DNA of 5,029 nucleotides from Sedimenticola sp. (GCA_027023915.1 JALVUB010000239.1:1-5029); one strand, 5' to 3'; numbered from the stretch's first letter, positions 1 to 5,029 are shown. Made by a program: numbers and translations. The notes: generated by a model from the sequence alone, not told the origin.

Positions 1-487
1 GGCTGCTGGCCTCCGACAGTCGACTCTGCCAGCGGCTCGGCATCTGCAGTTCGTAGAAACCGAACATGGAGAGGGCCAGCAGCACGAACAGCAGGGCGAA
101 GGCGCCGAGTATCCAGGGATTCTGGAACAGTGCCTGCAGGTTCTGGCCGAACAGGCCAGCCAGCACCCCGGCCGCGGTGTAGGTGAGCGACATCGCCAGC
201 ACGTAGACCAGGGACAGGGTGAAGGCGCGGCGGGTGGTGAGCCGGGCCCCCTGACCGGCGATGATCCCCGAGAGGATGGGGATCATCGGGAAAACGCAGG
301 GGGTGAGGGAGAGCAGCAACCCGAAGCCGAAGAAGCTGAGGATCACCAGCCAGACGCTGCCGCCATCCCCACCGTCGCCGCCGTCGGGGCCGCCCTTGGG
401 AATGTACTTCTCGCGGCGGAAACTGACGCAGCCGTTGCCGCCGTCGCCCGCCTCCACCTTGATGGTGGCTTCGTCCACGAATTTCAT
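1..487 (-). CDS. Chimeric ORF: Obg GTPase N-terminus fused in frame to DsbD transmembrane domain (partial, C-terminus off window)
   Basis: The frame is open from ATG at 487 to the window edge (162 codons, no stop). Residues 1-46 are the N-terminus of the ribosome-associated GTPase Obg (ObgE/CgtA): MKFVDEATIKVEAGDGG, then FRREKYIPKGGPDGGDGG and GSVW. Position fits too, because obg normally follows rplU-rpmA. From about residue 48 the protein is no longer Obg. Residues 49-162 match the DsbD/ScsB electron-transfer membrane domain: LSLTPCVFPMIPILSG (reactive Cys at residue 64), then SLVYVLAMSLTYTAAG and FVLLALSMFGFYELQMPS, giving about three hydrophobic segments (47-80, 88-115, 124-147). The rest of the Obg fold and its G domain are missing, as are DsbD's signal peptide and N-terminal periplasmic domain. 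DsbD normally moves electrons from cytoplasmic thioredoxin to periplasmic partners. No clear Shine-Dalgarno precedes the ATG. I consider an assembly or cloning misjoin, or a rearrangement, more likely than a functional fusion. Both family assignments are firm; the biological reality of the joined gene is not. Confidence 0.8.
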   Translation of the reverse strand, partial: MKFVDEATIKVEAGDGGNGCVSFRREKYIPKGGPDGGDGGDGGSVWLVILSFFGFGLLLSLTPCVFPMIPILSGIIAGQGARLTTRRAFTLSLVYVLAMSLTYTAAGVLAGLFGQNLQALFQNPWILGAFALLFVLLALSMFGFYELQMPSRWQSRLSEASS

Positions 488-536
488 GGCTTGGATTCTA
501 TCGTTTCACGAACAAGAGGGTGCCCCGGCGCCAAAC

Positions 537-563
537 AAAAAAGCCCCGCCAGCGTGGCGAGGC
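537..563 (-). terminator. Rho-independent terminator after rpmA
   Basis: Read on the minus strand, an 8-bp stem (GCCTCGCC / GGCGGGGC, one G-T wobble) closes a 5-nt loop (ACGCT) and is followed directly by six T residues. It lies 26 bp beyond the rpmA stop and about 50 bp before the Obg-like start codon. It would end the rplU-rpmA transcript, or let only part of it read on into the downstream gene. Confidence 0.88.
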
Positions 564-589
564 CTTCAAGCACCTTATTGAAACCGCGG

Positions 590-847
590 TCAGGCGGGCA
601 CCACGCTCACATATTTGCGATTTCTTGGTCCCTTCCTCTCAAACTTGACCACGCCGTCAGTGAGGGCGTAGAGCGTGTGATCGCGACCACAACCAACCCC
701 TACGCCGGCATGCATGCGGGTACCACGCTGGCGCACGATGATGTTGCCGGCCTTCACTTTCTGACCACCGAAAATCTTGACGCCAAGGCGTTTGGATTCT
801 GAATCGCGACCGTTACGGCTGCTGCCGCCTGCCTTCTTGTGTGCCAT
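590..847 (-). CDS. rpmA: 50S ribosomal protein L27
   Basis: This 85-residue protein is full length for bacterial L27 and recognisable from end to end. It has the basic N-terminal tail MAHKKAGGSSRNGRDSESKR, which in the ribosome reaches toward the peptidyl-transferase centre. The conserved core follows (LGVKIFGGQKVKAGNIIVRQ, then RGTRMHAGVGVGCGRDHTLY) and a short C-terminal strand FERKGPRNRKYVSVVPA. There is no N-terminal extension of the kind that is proteolytically removed in Firmicutes, so the mature N-terminus needs only Met removal. It starts 12 bp after the rplU stop. Its Shine-Dalgarno AGGAGAG overlaps the rplU stop codon and leaves 8 nt between GGAG and the ATG, so the two genes are cotranscribed and probably translationally linked. 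A strong terminator follows. Confidence 0.98.
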   Translation of the reverse strand: MAHKKAGGSSRNGRDSESKRLGVKIFGGQKVKAGNIIVRQRGTRMHAGVGVGCGRDHTLYALTDGVVKFERKGPRNRKYVSVVPA

Positions 848-859
848 CTGCTTCTCTCC

Positions 860-1171
860 TCAGCCCGCGTTGATACCAGTGATCTCCAGCTCGGTGTACT
901 GCTGGCGGTGCCCCTGGCGCTTGAGGTGGTGCTTGCGCCGCTTGAACTTGATGACGTTCACCTTGCGGCCCTTGCCATGGCCTTTGACGGTGGCGGTGAC
1001 ACTACCTTCCAGATAGGGCGTGCCCACTTTGACATTGTCCCCATCCGCCACCAGCAGCACCTTGTCCAGCTCGATGCTGGCGCCTTGTTCGGCGTCGATC
1101 TTCTCGACCTTCAGGGTCGTCCCCTCGCTGACGCGATACTGCTTACCCCCGGTCTGAATCACGGCATACAT
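860..1171 (-). CDS. rplU: 50S ribosomal protein L21
   Basis: This gives 103 residues from the ATG at 1171, the same length as E. coli L21. The N-terminus MYAVIQTGGKQYRV and the C-terminal signature VIKFKRRKHHLKRQGHRQQY are diagnostic. L21 binds 23S rRNA early in assembly of the large subunit. An in-frame ATG three codons upstream (1180) would add MQT. The GGAG element ends only 2 nt before that ATG but 11 nt before the one at 1171, so spacing does not decide. I chose 1171 because the family normally begins MYAV. It is the first gene of the rplU-rpmA operon. The promoter lies at 1244-1272, and a leader of about 66 nt contains a hairpin. Identity is certain; only the start is open. Confidence 0.97.
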   Translation of the reverse strand: MYAVIQTGGKQYRVSEGTTLKVEKIDAEQGASIELDKVLLVADGDNVKVGTPYLEGSVTATVKGHGKGRKVNVIKFKRRKHHLKRQGHRQQYTELEITGINAG

Positions 1172-1205
1172 CGTCTGCATGTCTCCAGATAATCTGTCGG
1201 TTCAG

Positions 1206-1231
1206 CCGCCGGTATTCGAAGCCCCCGGCGG
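1206..1231 (-). promoter_or_regulatory. Stem-loop in the rplU-rpmA mRNA leader
   Basis: A perfect 7-bp GC-only inverted repeat (CCGCCGG / CCGGCGG on the minus strand) encloses 12 nt (GGGCTTCGAATA). The predicted transcription start is near 1237, so the hairpin would sit almost at the 5' end of the mRNA. No T tract follows, so it is not a typical intrinsic terminator. A role in mRNA stability or in feedback by a ribosomal protein is inference. Confidence 0.5.
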
Positions 1232-1243
1232 GAAAGAGGCGAA

Positions 1244-1272
1244 ATTCTACTCATTTGATCGATCCAGGTCAA
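1244..1272 (-). promoter_or_regulatory. Sigma70-type promoter of rplU-rpmA
   Basis: On the minus strand, TTGACC (1272-1267, 5/6 match to the -35 consensus) and TAGAAT (1249-1244, 5/6 match to the -10 consensus) are separated by exactly 17 bp. The expected start is near 1237, giving a leader of about 66 nt to the ATG at 1171. This is the best promoter in the window and suits a highly expressed ribosomal-protein operon. Confidence 0.8.
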
Positions 1273-1300
1273 ATCCATGAAACTTTTCCACGCTTGCCTC

Positions 1301-1330
1301 TTGGCACCCGCCCCGATTCCCGTTTAGCAT
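1301..1330 (+). promoter_or_regulatory. Probable sigma70-type promoter of ispB
   Basis: TTGGCA (1301-1306, 5/6 to the -35 consensus) lies 18 bp before TAGCAT (1325-1330, 4/6 to the -10 consensus). The expected start near 1337 leaves a leader of about 23 nt before the ispB ATG. It is divergent from the rplU promoter, with 28 bp between the two -35 elements. The longer spacer and weaker -10 suggest moderate activity. Confidence 0.5.
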
Positions 1331-1359
1331 CGACAAAATTTATCTGAAGTGCTCAATCC

Positions 1360-2328
1360 ATGGATCTTTCCGCCATCCGCGAACTCATCGCCGATGACCT
1401 CCGCGCCACCAACCTGCTGATTCTCGACCGTCTGCATTCCGACGTGGTGCTCATCAATCAGATCGGCCACTATATCGTCAACAGTGGCGGCAAGCGACTA
1501 CGGCCCATGATCGTGTTGCTGGCGGCGCGCGCGCTGGGCTACCAGGATGAACAGCATGTGGCGCTGGCCGCCATCATCGAATTCATCCACACCGCCACCC
1601 TGCTTCATGACGATGTGGTGGACGGCTCGGAGATGCGCCGAAACAACGAAACCGCCAACGCTGTGTGGGGCAATGCCGCCAGCGTTCTGGTGGGCGACTT
1701 TCTCTACTCCCGCTCTTTTGAAATGATGGTGGAGATCGGTGAGATGCGGGTGATGGAGATTCTCTCTCATGCCACCAACCGGATCGCCGAGGGCGAGGTA
1801 CTGCAACTGCTCAACTGCAACGATCCTGACACCGATGAGGCCAGGTACCGAGAGGTGATCCTGCGCAAGACCGCTACCCTGTTCGAAGCGGGCGCACGAC
1901 TGGCCGGCGTGATCTCAAAGGCCCGCGAGTGCGACGAACAGGCCCTGGCCGATTACGGCCTTCATCTGGGGCTGGCCTTCCAAATGATTGACGACGCCCT
2001 GGATTATGGCGCCTCCAACTCGGATATCGGCAAAAACCTGGGCGACGACCTGGCCGAAGGCAAGCCCACCCTGCCGCTGATCCGCGCCATGGAGGTGGGC
2101 ACCGCCGGACAGCGCCAACTGCTGCGCCAGGCCATCGAGGAGGGGGGCACGGAGCACCTGGAGAAGGTGATGCAGGCCATTGAATCCACCGACGCGATCG
2201 CTTACACTGCCCGCCTTGCAAGGGAAGAGGCGGACTTGGCCATCAAGGCGCTCGATCCGCTTCCCGCCTCGTCCTTCAAGAGCGCCCTGGCGGCCCTGGC
2301 CGATTTCGCCGTGGATCGGCCTGTTTGA
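1360..2328 (+). CDS. ispB: Octaprenyl diphosphate synthase (trans-polyprenyl diphosphate synthase)
   Basis: This 322-residue protein is close to the 323 of E. coli IspB and similar along its whole length. It extends farnesyl diphosphate with isopentenyl diphosphate units to make the all-trans C40 chain attached to ubiquinone or menaquinone. Visible motifs are GGKRLRP (43-49), which binds the diphosphate, and the first Asp-rich motif DDVVD (84-88) within HTATLLHDDVVD, the same local sequence as in E. coli. MRR follows at 92-94, then KTA (170-172). The second Asp-rich motif is FQMIDDALDY (207-216), followed by GKNLGDDLAEGKPTLPL. All Mg-binding aspartates are present and the fold is all-helical and cytosolic. 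Product length (C40 rather than another length) is inferred from similarity. The Shine-Dalgarno is weak (GAAG, 10 nt before the ATG). The gene is divergent from rplU, as in many Gammaproteobacteria. tRNA-Pro follows 15 bp after the stop and may be cotranscribed. Confidence 0.96.
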   Translation: MDLSAIRELIADDLRATNLLILDRLHSDVVLINQIGHYIVNSGGKRLRPMIVLLAARALGYQDEQHVALAAIIEFIHTATLLHDDVVDGSEMRRNNETANAVWGNAASVLVGDFLYSRSFEMMVEIGEMRVMEILSHATNRIAEGEVLQLLNCNDPDTDEARYREVILRKTATLFEAGARLAGVISKARECDEQALADYGLHLGLAFQMIDDALDYGASNSDIGKNLGDDLAEGKPTLPLIRAMEVGTAGQRQLLRQAIEEGGTEHLEKVMQAIESTDAIAYTARLAREEADLAIKALDPLPASSFKSALAALADFAVDRPV

Positions 2329-2343
2329 CCAGGATTTCCAGAT

Positions 2344-2420
2344 CGGAGTGTAGCTCAGCCTGGTAGAGCACCGCCTTCGGGAGGCGGGGGCCGGAGGTTC
2401 GAATCCTCTCACTCCGACCA
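2344..2420 (+). tRNA. proK: tRNA-Pro, anticodon CGG
   Basis: This 77-nt gene folds into a full cloverleaf. The acceptor stem is CGGAGTG / CACTCCG, and the D arm is GCTC-loop-GAGC with the GG of AGCCTGGTA. The anticodon stem CCGCC / GGCGG closes loop TTCGGGA, with anticodon CGG at 2378-2380 and G37 as usual in proline tRNAs. The T arm is GGAGG / CCTCT with loop TTCGAAT. Discriminator A (2417) and CCA (2418-2420) are encoded. It closely resembles E. coli proK and reads CCG codons. The 15-bp gap from the ispB stop leaves little room for its own promoter, unless that lies inside the end of ispB. No clear terminator hairpin follows. The converging gene on the other strand ends 23 bp away. Confidence 0.98.
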
Positions 2421-2443
2421 TTTCTTTTCGAGGTGCGGGTTAT

Positions 2444-3295
2444 TCAAGTCAACCTCGATCCGCCCTTGCTGACCGCGCCTTTGCCGATCCCTTCATAAGC
2501 CCTCACCTCGAACGCATGCCCTGGCTGTTCCACTTCCAGCCTGCGCTGAATGTGGGCGGCGATCTCTTCCACGGTGGATTCGGTATCGAGCAGATAGCAA
2601 CGCGCCTGGGGCAACTCCAGTTCAAACACCCCTTGTTCCGCTTCGTAGGCAAAAAGGTAGCAACTTTGGTCCCGGTGACAGGTAATGGCCAGAAGATCTT
2701 CCTGGCTGCCAATGTAACAGTCCCGCAGTCTGCTCGCCCAGAGCGCCTCCAGCTCAGGCGCACGCGCGCCGTCACGCAGGATTTCGATGCGGGAACGGTG
2801 ACCGTGGGCGATGCGTTGACAATTGCCCTTGTGTCGCTTCAGGCCATGACTGTAGCGATACCAGGCGCCCTCTATCTTTTCACCATGGAGTTGCAGCTCC
2901 ATCCGCTCCACATTGGACGGCAACATGGGCGCCAACAAGTGTCGCATGGCTTCGGCAACCGAAGCCTCTGTAACTTCCACGCCAGGAATAAACCGCACCG
3001 ATTGAGGCGGTCCCTGATGGCGAAAAAACTCGCCCCGGATGGTGGTAAAGCGGAGTTCGTCTTCCCGCCGCTCCAAAGCCGGATGATCCGCCGGCACCAA
3101 CAGACGGTGGTCGAAAGCCTCGTCCACCACCGACTTCACCCTTCGCTTTACCTCGCCGAAATCGACCACCATTCCCTGGTCGTCCAACCCTCCCTGTAAT
3201 CTCACATCCACCCACCAGCTCTCCCCCAGCAGCCCTTTTTCGGAATGCAGGTAGGAGAAATCCAGAACGGTAAGGTGGTCTACAAAGAGTTCCAT
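2444..3295 (-). CDS. Two-domain 6-pyruvoyl/6-carboxytetrahydropterin synthase (QueD/PTPS) family protein
   Basis: This 283-residue protein reads as two tandem PTPS-type T-fold halves; single-domain QueD is about 120 residues. Half 1 (about 1-145) has FSYLH (13-17), DFGEVK (45-50) and FDHRLLVP (61-68, Asp62-His63, matching the LDH motif of QueD), but GESW stands where the family has HGHS. Half 2 (about 146-283) has YSHGL (148-152), then C159-x4-HGH (164-166), corresponding to the catalytic Cys and zinc histidines. Near the end is YEGIGKGA with Glu268, matching the pterin-binding Glu; I see no second DFG/LDH pair. The residues of one active site thus appear shared between the halves. Family members make 6-carboxytetrahydropterin for queuosine or act on related pterins, but the substrate here cannot be told. 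I chose ATG 3295 (MELFVDHLTVLDF) over an in-frame TTG at 3316, whose extra residues MSLWVRV look unconserved. Neither start has a good Shine-Dalgarno. The gene lies after the soxB terminator and is therefore probably transcribed alone. Confidence 0.85.
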   Translation of the reverse strand: MELFVDHLTVLDFSYLHSEKGLLGESWWVDVRLQGGLDDQGMVVDFGEVKRRVKSVVDEAFDHRLLVPADHPALERREDELRFTTIRGEFFRHQGPPQSVRFIPGVEVTEASVAEAMRHLLAPMLPSNVERMELQLHGEKIEGAWYRYSHGLKRHKGNCQRIAHGHRSRIEILRDGARAPELEALWASRLRDCYIGSQEDLLAITCHRDQSCYLFAYEAEQGVFELELPQARCYLLDTESTVEEIAAHIQRRLEVEQPGHAFEVRAYEGIGKGAVSKGGSRLT

Positions 3296-3311
3296 TACGC
3301 GGACCCATAAA

Positions 3312-3330
3312 GACAATCAGTGTCATTCTC
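3312..3330 (-). promoter_or_regulatory. Possible Fur-like operator upstream of the QueD/PTPS-family gene
   Basis: The minus-strand 19-mer GAGAATGACACTGATTGTC matches the classical E. coli Fur box GATAATGATAATCATTATC at 14 of 19 positions (my count). It lies 17-35 bp before the ATG, where a bound repressor could block transcription. A weak TTGTGG-17-GAGAAT promoter-like pair overlaps it and the soxB terminator. A match of this quality can arise by chance, and I see no second site. Confidence 0.25.
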
Positions 3331-3335
3331 ACCCG

Positions 3336-3361
3336 AAAAAAAAGCGCCCACAAGGGGCGCT
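3336..3361 (-). terminator. Rho-independent terminator of soxB
   Basis: On the minus strand a perfect 7-bp stem (AGCGCCC / GGGCGCT) with 5-nt loop CTTGT is followed by a run of Ts. The last stem T belongs to an uninterrupted tract of eight Ts (3343-3336). It starts 23 bp beyond the soxB stop and separates soxB from the pterin-synthase-like gene. Confidence 0.93.
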
Positions 3362-3384
3362 GATCCCGAAGGAGGGAGGGAAAC

Positions 3385-5029
3385 TCAGGTACCCAGGCCG
3401 GGGTTGCCTTTCACGCCCACCAGCTTTGGGGTGTTCAGTTTTTCGATCCTGATGGCGCCCTTGCGTTTCAGATATTCGGAAACCACCTCCCAGATGGGCT
3501 TGCCTGACGACCGCGACCCAACGGTGGCCCAGCCGGCAACCACATACTTTTTGTTGGCATCGATGGGCGTGCCGTCGTCCAGCGTCATGTTGCTGATGCG
3601 GCTGCCCATCTTTTCCGTGGGATTGCAGACATAGTCCAGTCCGCCTACCCGCACCATATCGCCGCCCTGCTGGTAGTAGGGGTCGGGGTTGAAAAGGTTG
3701 TCGCAAACATCCTCGAGAATGTTTTTGATCTCCGTGCCCGTCATCTCCCGGCGGTAGGTCTCCGGATAGGTGATGCAGGTCTGATCCATGACATTGTCCA
3801 GCGTGATCTCCTGCCCGGGCAGCACTGTGGTGCCCCAGCGGAAACCTGGCGAGAGGGCAATCTGGGCGTCCTTCACTTCGCGCAGTGCGTTGCAGATCAC
3901 CTGATCGAAGGTGCCGTTGAAATTTCCGCGGCGGTAGAGCGTCTCCTCGGCCACGGCCAGCTTCTGGCCCAGCTTGTCCTTATAGGGCGCCCGTACTTTG
4001 TCGATGTAGGCCTGCATCTCAGTGTCCGCCGGCAGCAGATTGGCAAACACGGGCACCAGGCGGTAGCGGAAGTCTTTCAGGCGTCCCTTGCCAACCTCGA
4101 GATCCATCACCGCAAGGAATTTGCCGTTGGAACCGGCGTTGGTCACCAGTGTCTTGCCGCCCTTGTTGCTCACCAGCACCGGCTTGGGCACGCCGTCGTG
4201 GGTGTGGCCGCCGAAGATCACGTCTATGCCGCTCACCCGGGATGCCATCTTCAGATCCACATCCATGCCGTTGTGAGAGAGCACCACCACCAGATCGGGC
4301 TTCTCCTTCTCACGCACCTGATCGACCATGGACTGCATGCGCTCGTCCTGAATGCCAAAAGTCCAGTCAGGAATGAAACGGCGCGGGTTGGCGATGGGCG
4401 TATAGGGGAAGGCCTGGCCGATCACCGCCACTTTGTGGCCACCCACCACCTTGATGGTGTAGGGCTTGAAGGCCAGCCCGCTCTCTTCATCGAAGCCTTC
4501 AAAATCAGCGTAGGCATAGTCGAACAAGGCATCTTCGTTGACGCTCACGTTTTGCGCCACGAACTCGCCCTTGAACTGCTGGATGTTGGCGATCACCTCC
4601 TTCTCCAGATAGGTGAACTCCCAGTGGCCGGTCATCACGTCCACCCCCAGCAGGTTGCAGGCACCCACCATATCCTTGCCCCGGGTCCAGAAAGCGGTGC
4701 CCGAACCCTGCCAGGTGTCGCCACCATCCAGCAGCAGGGTGTTGCCGTCTCCCCGCTCGGCGCGCAACCGTTTGACCAGGGTGGCGAGATGGGCGAAACC
4801 ACCCACCTTGCCGTACTTGCGCGCCAGGTTGTCGAAATCGAGATAGGTGAAAGCGTGGGCTTCCAGACTGCCCGGCGCAATGTTGTAAAAATCAAGAAAC
4901 CGTTTGCCCACCAGATGGGGCGGCTTGCCCTTGGCCTGTCCGATTCCAAGGTTGACGCTGGGCTCACGGAAATAGATGGGGTTGAGCTGCGCATGACAGT
5001 CGGTCATGTGCAGCAGGGTGAGATTCCCA
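3385..5029 (-). CDS. soxB: SoxB, Mn-dependent thiosulfohydrolase of the Sox pathway (partial, N-terminus off window)
   Basis: SoxB hydrolyses sulfate from the thiosulfate-derived S-sulfonate carried on SoxYZ in the periplasm. It belongs to the 5'-nucleotidase/metallophosphatase superfamily. Numbering from the Met codon at 5007, visible motifs are TDCHAQL (2-8, metal ligands Asp and His), REPSVNLGIG (14-23), GGDTWQGSGTAFWTRG (95-110) and GHWEFTY (127-133). The last is the SoxB hallmark that replaces the GNHE motif of 5'-nucleotidases. Next come SHNGMDVD (244-251), GGHTHDGVP (266-274), NAGSNGKF (290-297) and RRGNFNGTFDQV (359-370) in the C-terminal substrate domain. The ATG at 5007 is not the start. 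The frame stays open upstream and reads GNLTLLH before it, continuing the conserved strand into the metal motif. The true start and any export signal lie beyond 5029. At least 547 residues are present, against roughly 560-600 for the family. The C-terminus is intact and followed by a strong terminator, so soxB is the last gene of its transcript. Confidence 0.96.
   Translation of the reverse strand, partial: GNLTLLHMTDCHAQLNPIYFREPSVNLGIGQAKGKPPHLVGKRFLDFYNIAPGSLEAHAFTYLDFDNLARKYGKVGGFAHLATLVKRLRAERGDGNTLLLDGGDTWQGSGTAFWTRGKDMVGACNLLGVDVMTGHWEFTYLEKEVIANIQQFKGEFVAQNVSVNEDALFDYAYADFEGFDEESGLAFKPYTIKVVGGHKVAVIGQAFPYTPIANPRRFIPDWTFGIQDERMQSMVDQVREKEKPDLVVVLSHNGMDVDLKMASRVSGIDVIFGGHTHDGVPKPVLVSNKGGKTLVTNAGSNGKFLAVMDLEVGKGRLKDFRYRLVPVFANLLPADTEMQAYIDKVRAPYKDKLGQKLAVAEETLYRRGNFNGTFDQVICNALREVKDAQIALSPGFRWGTTVLPGQEITLDNVMDQTCITYPETYRREMTGTEIKNILEDVCDNLFNPDPYYQQGGDMVRVGGLDYVCNPTEKMGSRISNMTLDDGTPIDANKKYVVAGWATVGSRSSGKPIWEVVSEYLKRKGAIRIEKLNTPKLVGVKGNPGLGT

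Noticed and set aside
1..355. The DsbD-like segment as SoxV/CcdA serving the Sox system with soxB
   Set aside because: The sequence fits the full DsbD/ScsB membrane domain. It is about 3 kb from soxB across housekeeping genes, and its junction with Obg is suspect, so no functional link can be claimed.
261..802. Plus-strand frames over the Obg/DsbD and rpmA regions
   Set aside because: They are antisense to well-identified genes and cross the rpmA terminator; their Pro/Ser-rich sequences have no motif.
1253..1274. FNR site upstream of rplU
   Set aside because: The half-sites TTGA and TCAA are 10 bp apart, whereas FNR needs TTGAT-N4-ATCAA.
1874..2221. Minus-strand frame inside ispB, rich in Arg, Pro and Gly
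   Set aside because: The composition is typical of an out-of-frame shadow, and ispB is intact on the other strand.
1915..2421. Minus-strand 168-codon frame beginning MVGVRGFEPPAPASRRRC
   Set aside because: Its N-terminus is the reverse complement of tRNA-Pro and the rest is antisense to ispB. It is a well-known type of false gene call.
2429..2457. Inverted repeat CGAGGT / ACCTCG as a terminator between the tRNA and the convergent gene
   Set aside because: The stem is only 6 bp with a 17-nt loop, the right arm lies inside the coding sequence, and no T tract follows on either strand.
2516..3199. Plus-strand 227-codon frame opposite the QueD/PTPS-family gene
   Set aside because: It is antisense to a gene with clear family motifs, has no recognisable motif, and has no start context; a GC-rich shadow frame.
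4635..4994. Second minus-strand frame inside soxB, and similar frames at 3329-3706 and 2880-3353
   Set aside because: These are shifted frames over soxB or the PTPS-family gene, with low-complexity protein sequence and no domain evidence. The true frames carry all conserved motifs without interruption.

Overview
The window looks like the chromosome of a sulfur-oxidising gammaproteobacterium. The evidence is the divergent rplU-rpmA / ispB block, which is a classic gammaproteobacterial arrangement, an IspB very close to the E. coli enzyme, a tRNA-Pro(CGG) of the proK type, and a convincing SoxB thiosulfohydrolase. Base composition is moderately GC-rich throughout. I see no insertion sequence, CRISPR array, phage gene or attachment site.

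Layout. Minus strand, 1-487: an open reading frame running off the left edge. It begins as the GTPase Obg (about 46-48 residues) and switches in frame to the transmembrane domain of the thiol-disulfide transporter DsbD. This is the strangest thing in the window. Minus strand, 590-1180: rpmA (L27) and rplU (L21), transcribed rplU-rpmA, with a strong sigma70-type promoter, a leader hairpin and an intrinsic terminator (537-563) before the Obg-like start. Positions 1181-1359 form the divergent control region. Plus strand, 1360-2420: ispB (octaprenyl diphosphate synthase) followed 15 bp later by tRNA-Pro(CGG). Minus strand, 2444-3295: a two-domain protein of the 6-pyruvoyl/6-carboxytetrahydropterin synthase family, converging on the tRNA. 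Minus strand, 3385-5029: soxB, open at the right edge, ending in a strong intrinsic terminator (3336-3361).

How the parts relate. The ribosomal-protein genes and ispB are unrelated housekeeping units that share a divergent promoter region. IspB supplies the side chain of ubiquinone or menaquinone, used in respiration. SoxB would act in the periplasm on SoxYZ-bound sulfur intermediates. Its terminator and the housekeeping genes beside it indicate that any other sox genes lie to the right, outside the window. The pterin-synthase-like gene appears to be an independent unit.

I found no convincing new multi-gene system. The items most worth checking are the Obg-DsbD junction (assembly misjoin or true fusion) and the apparent division of the active-site residues between the two halves of the pterin-synthase-like protein.
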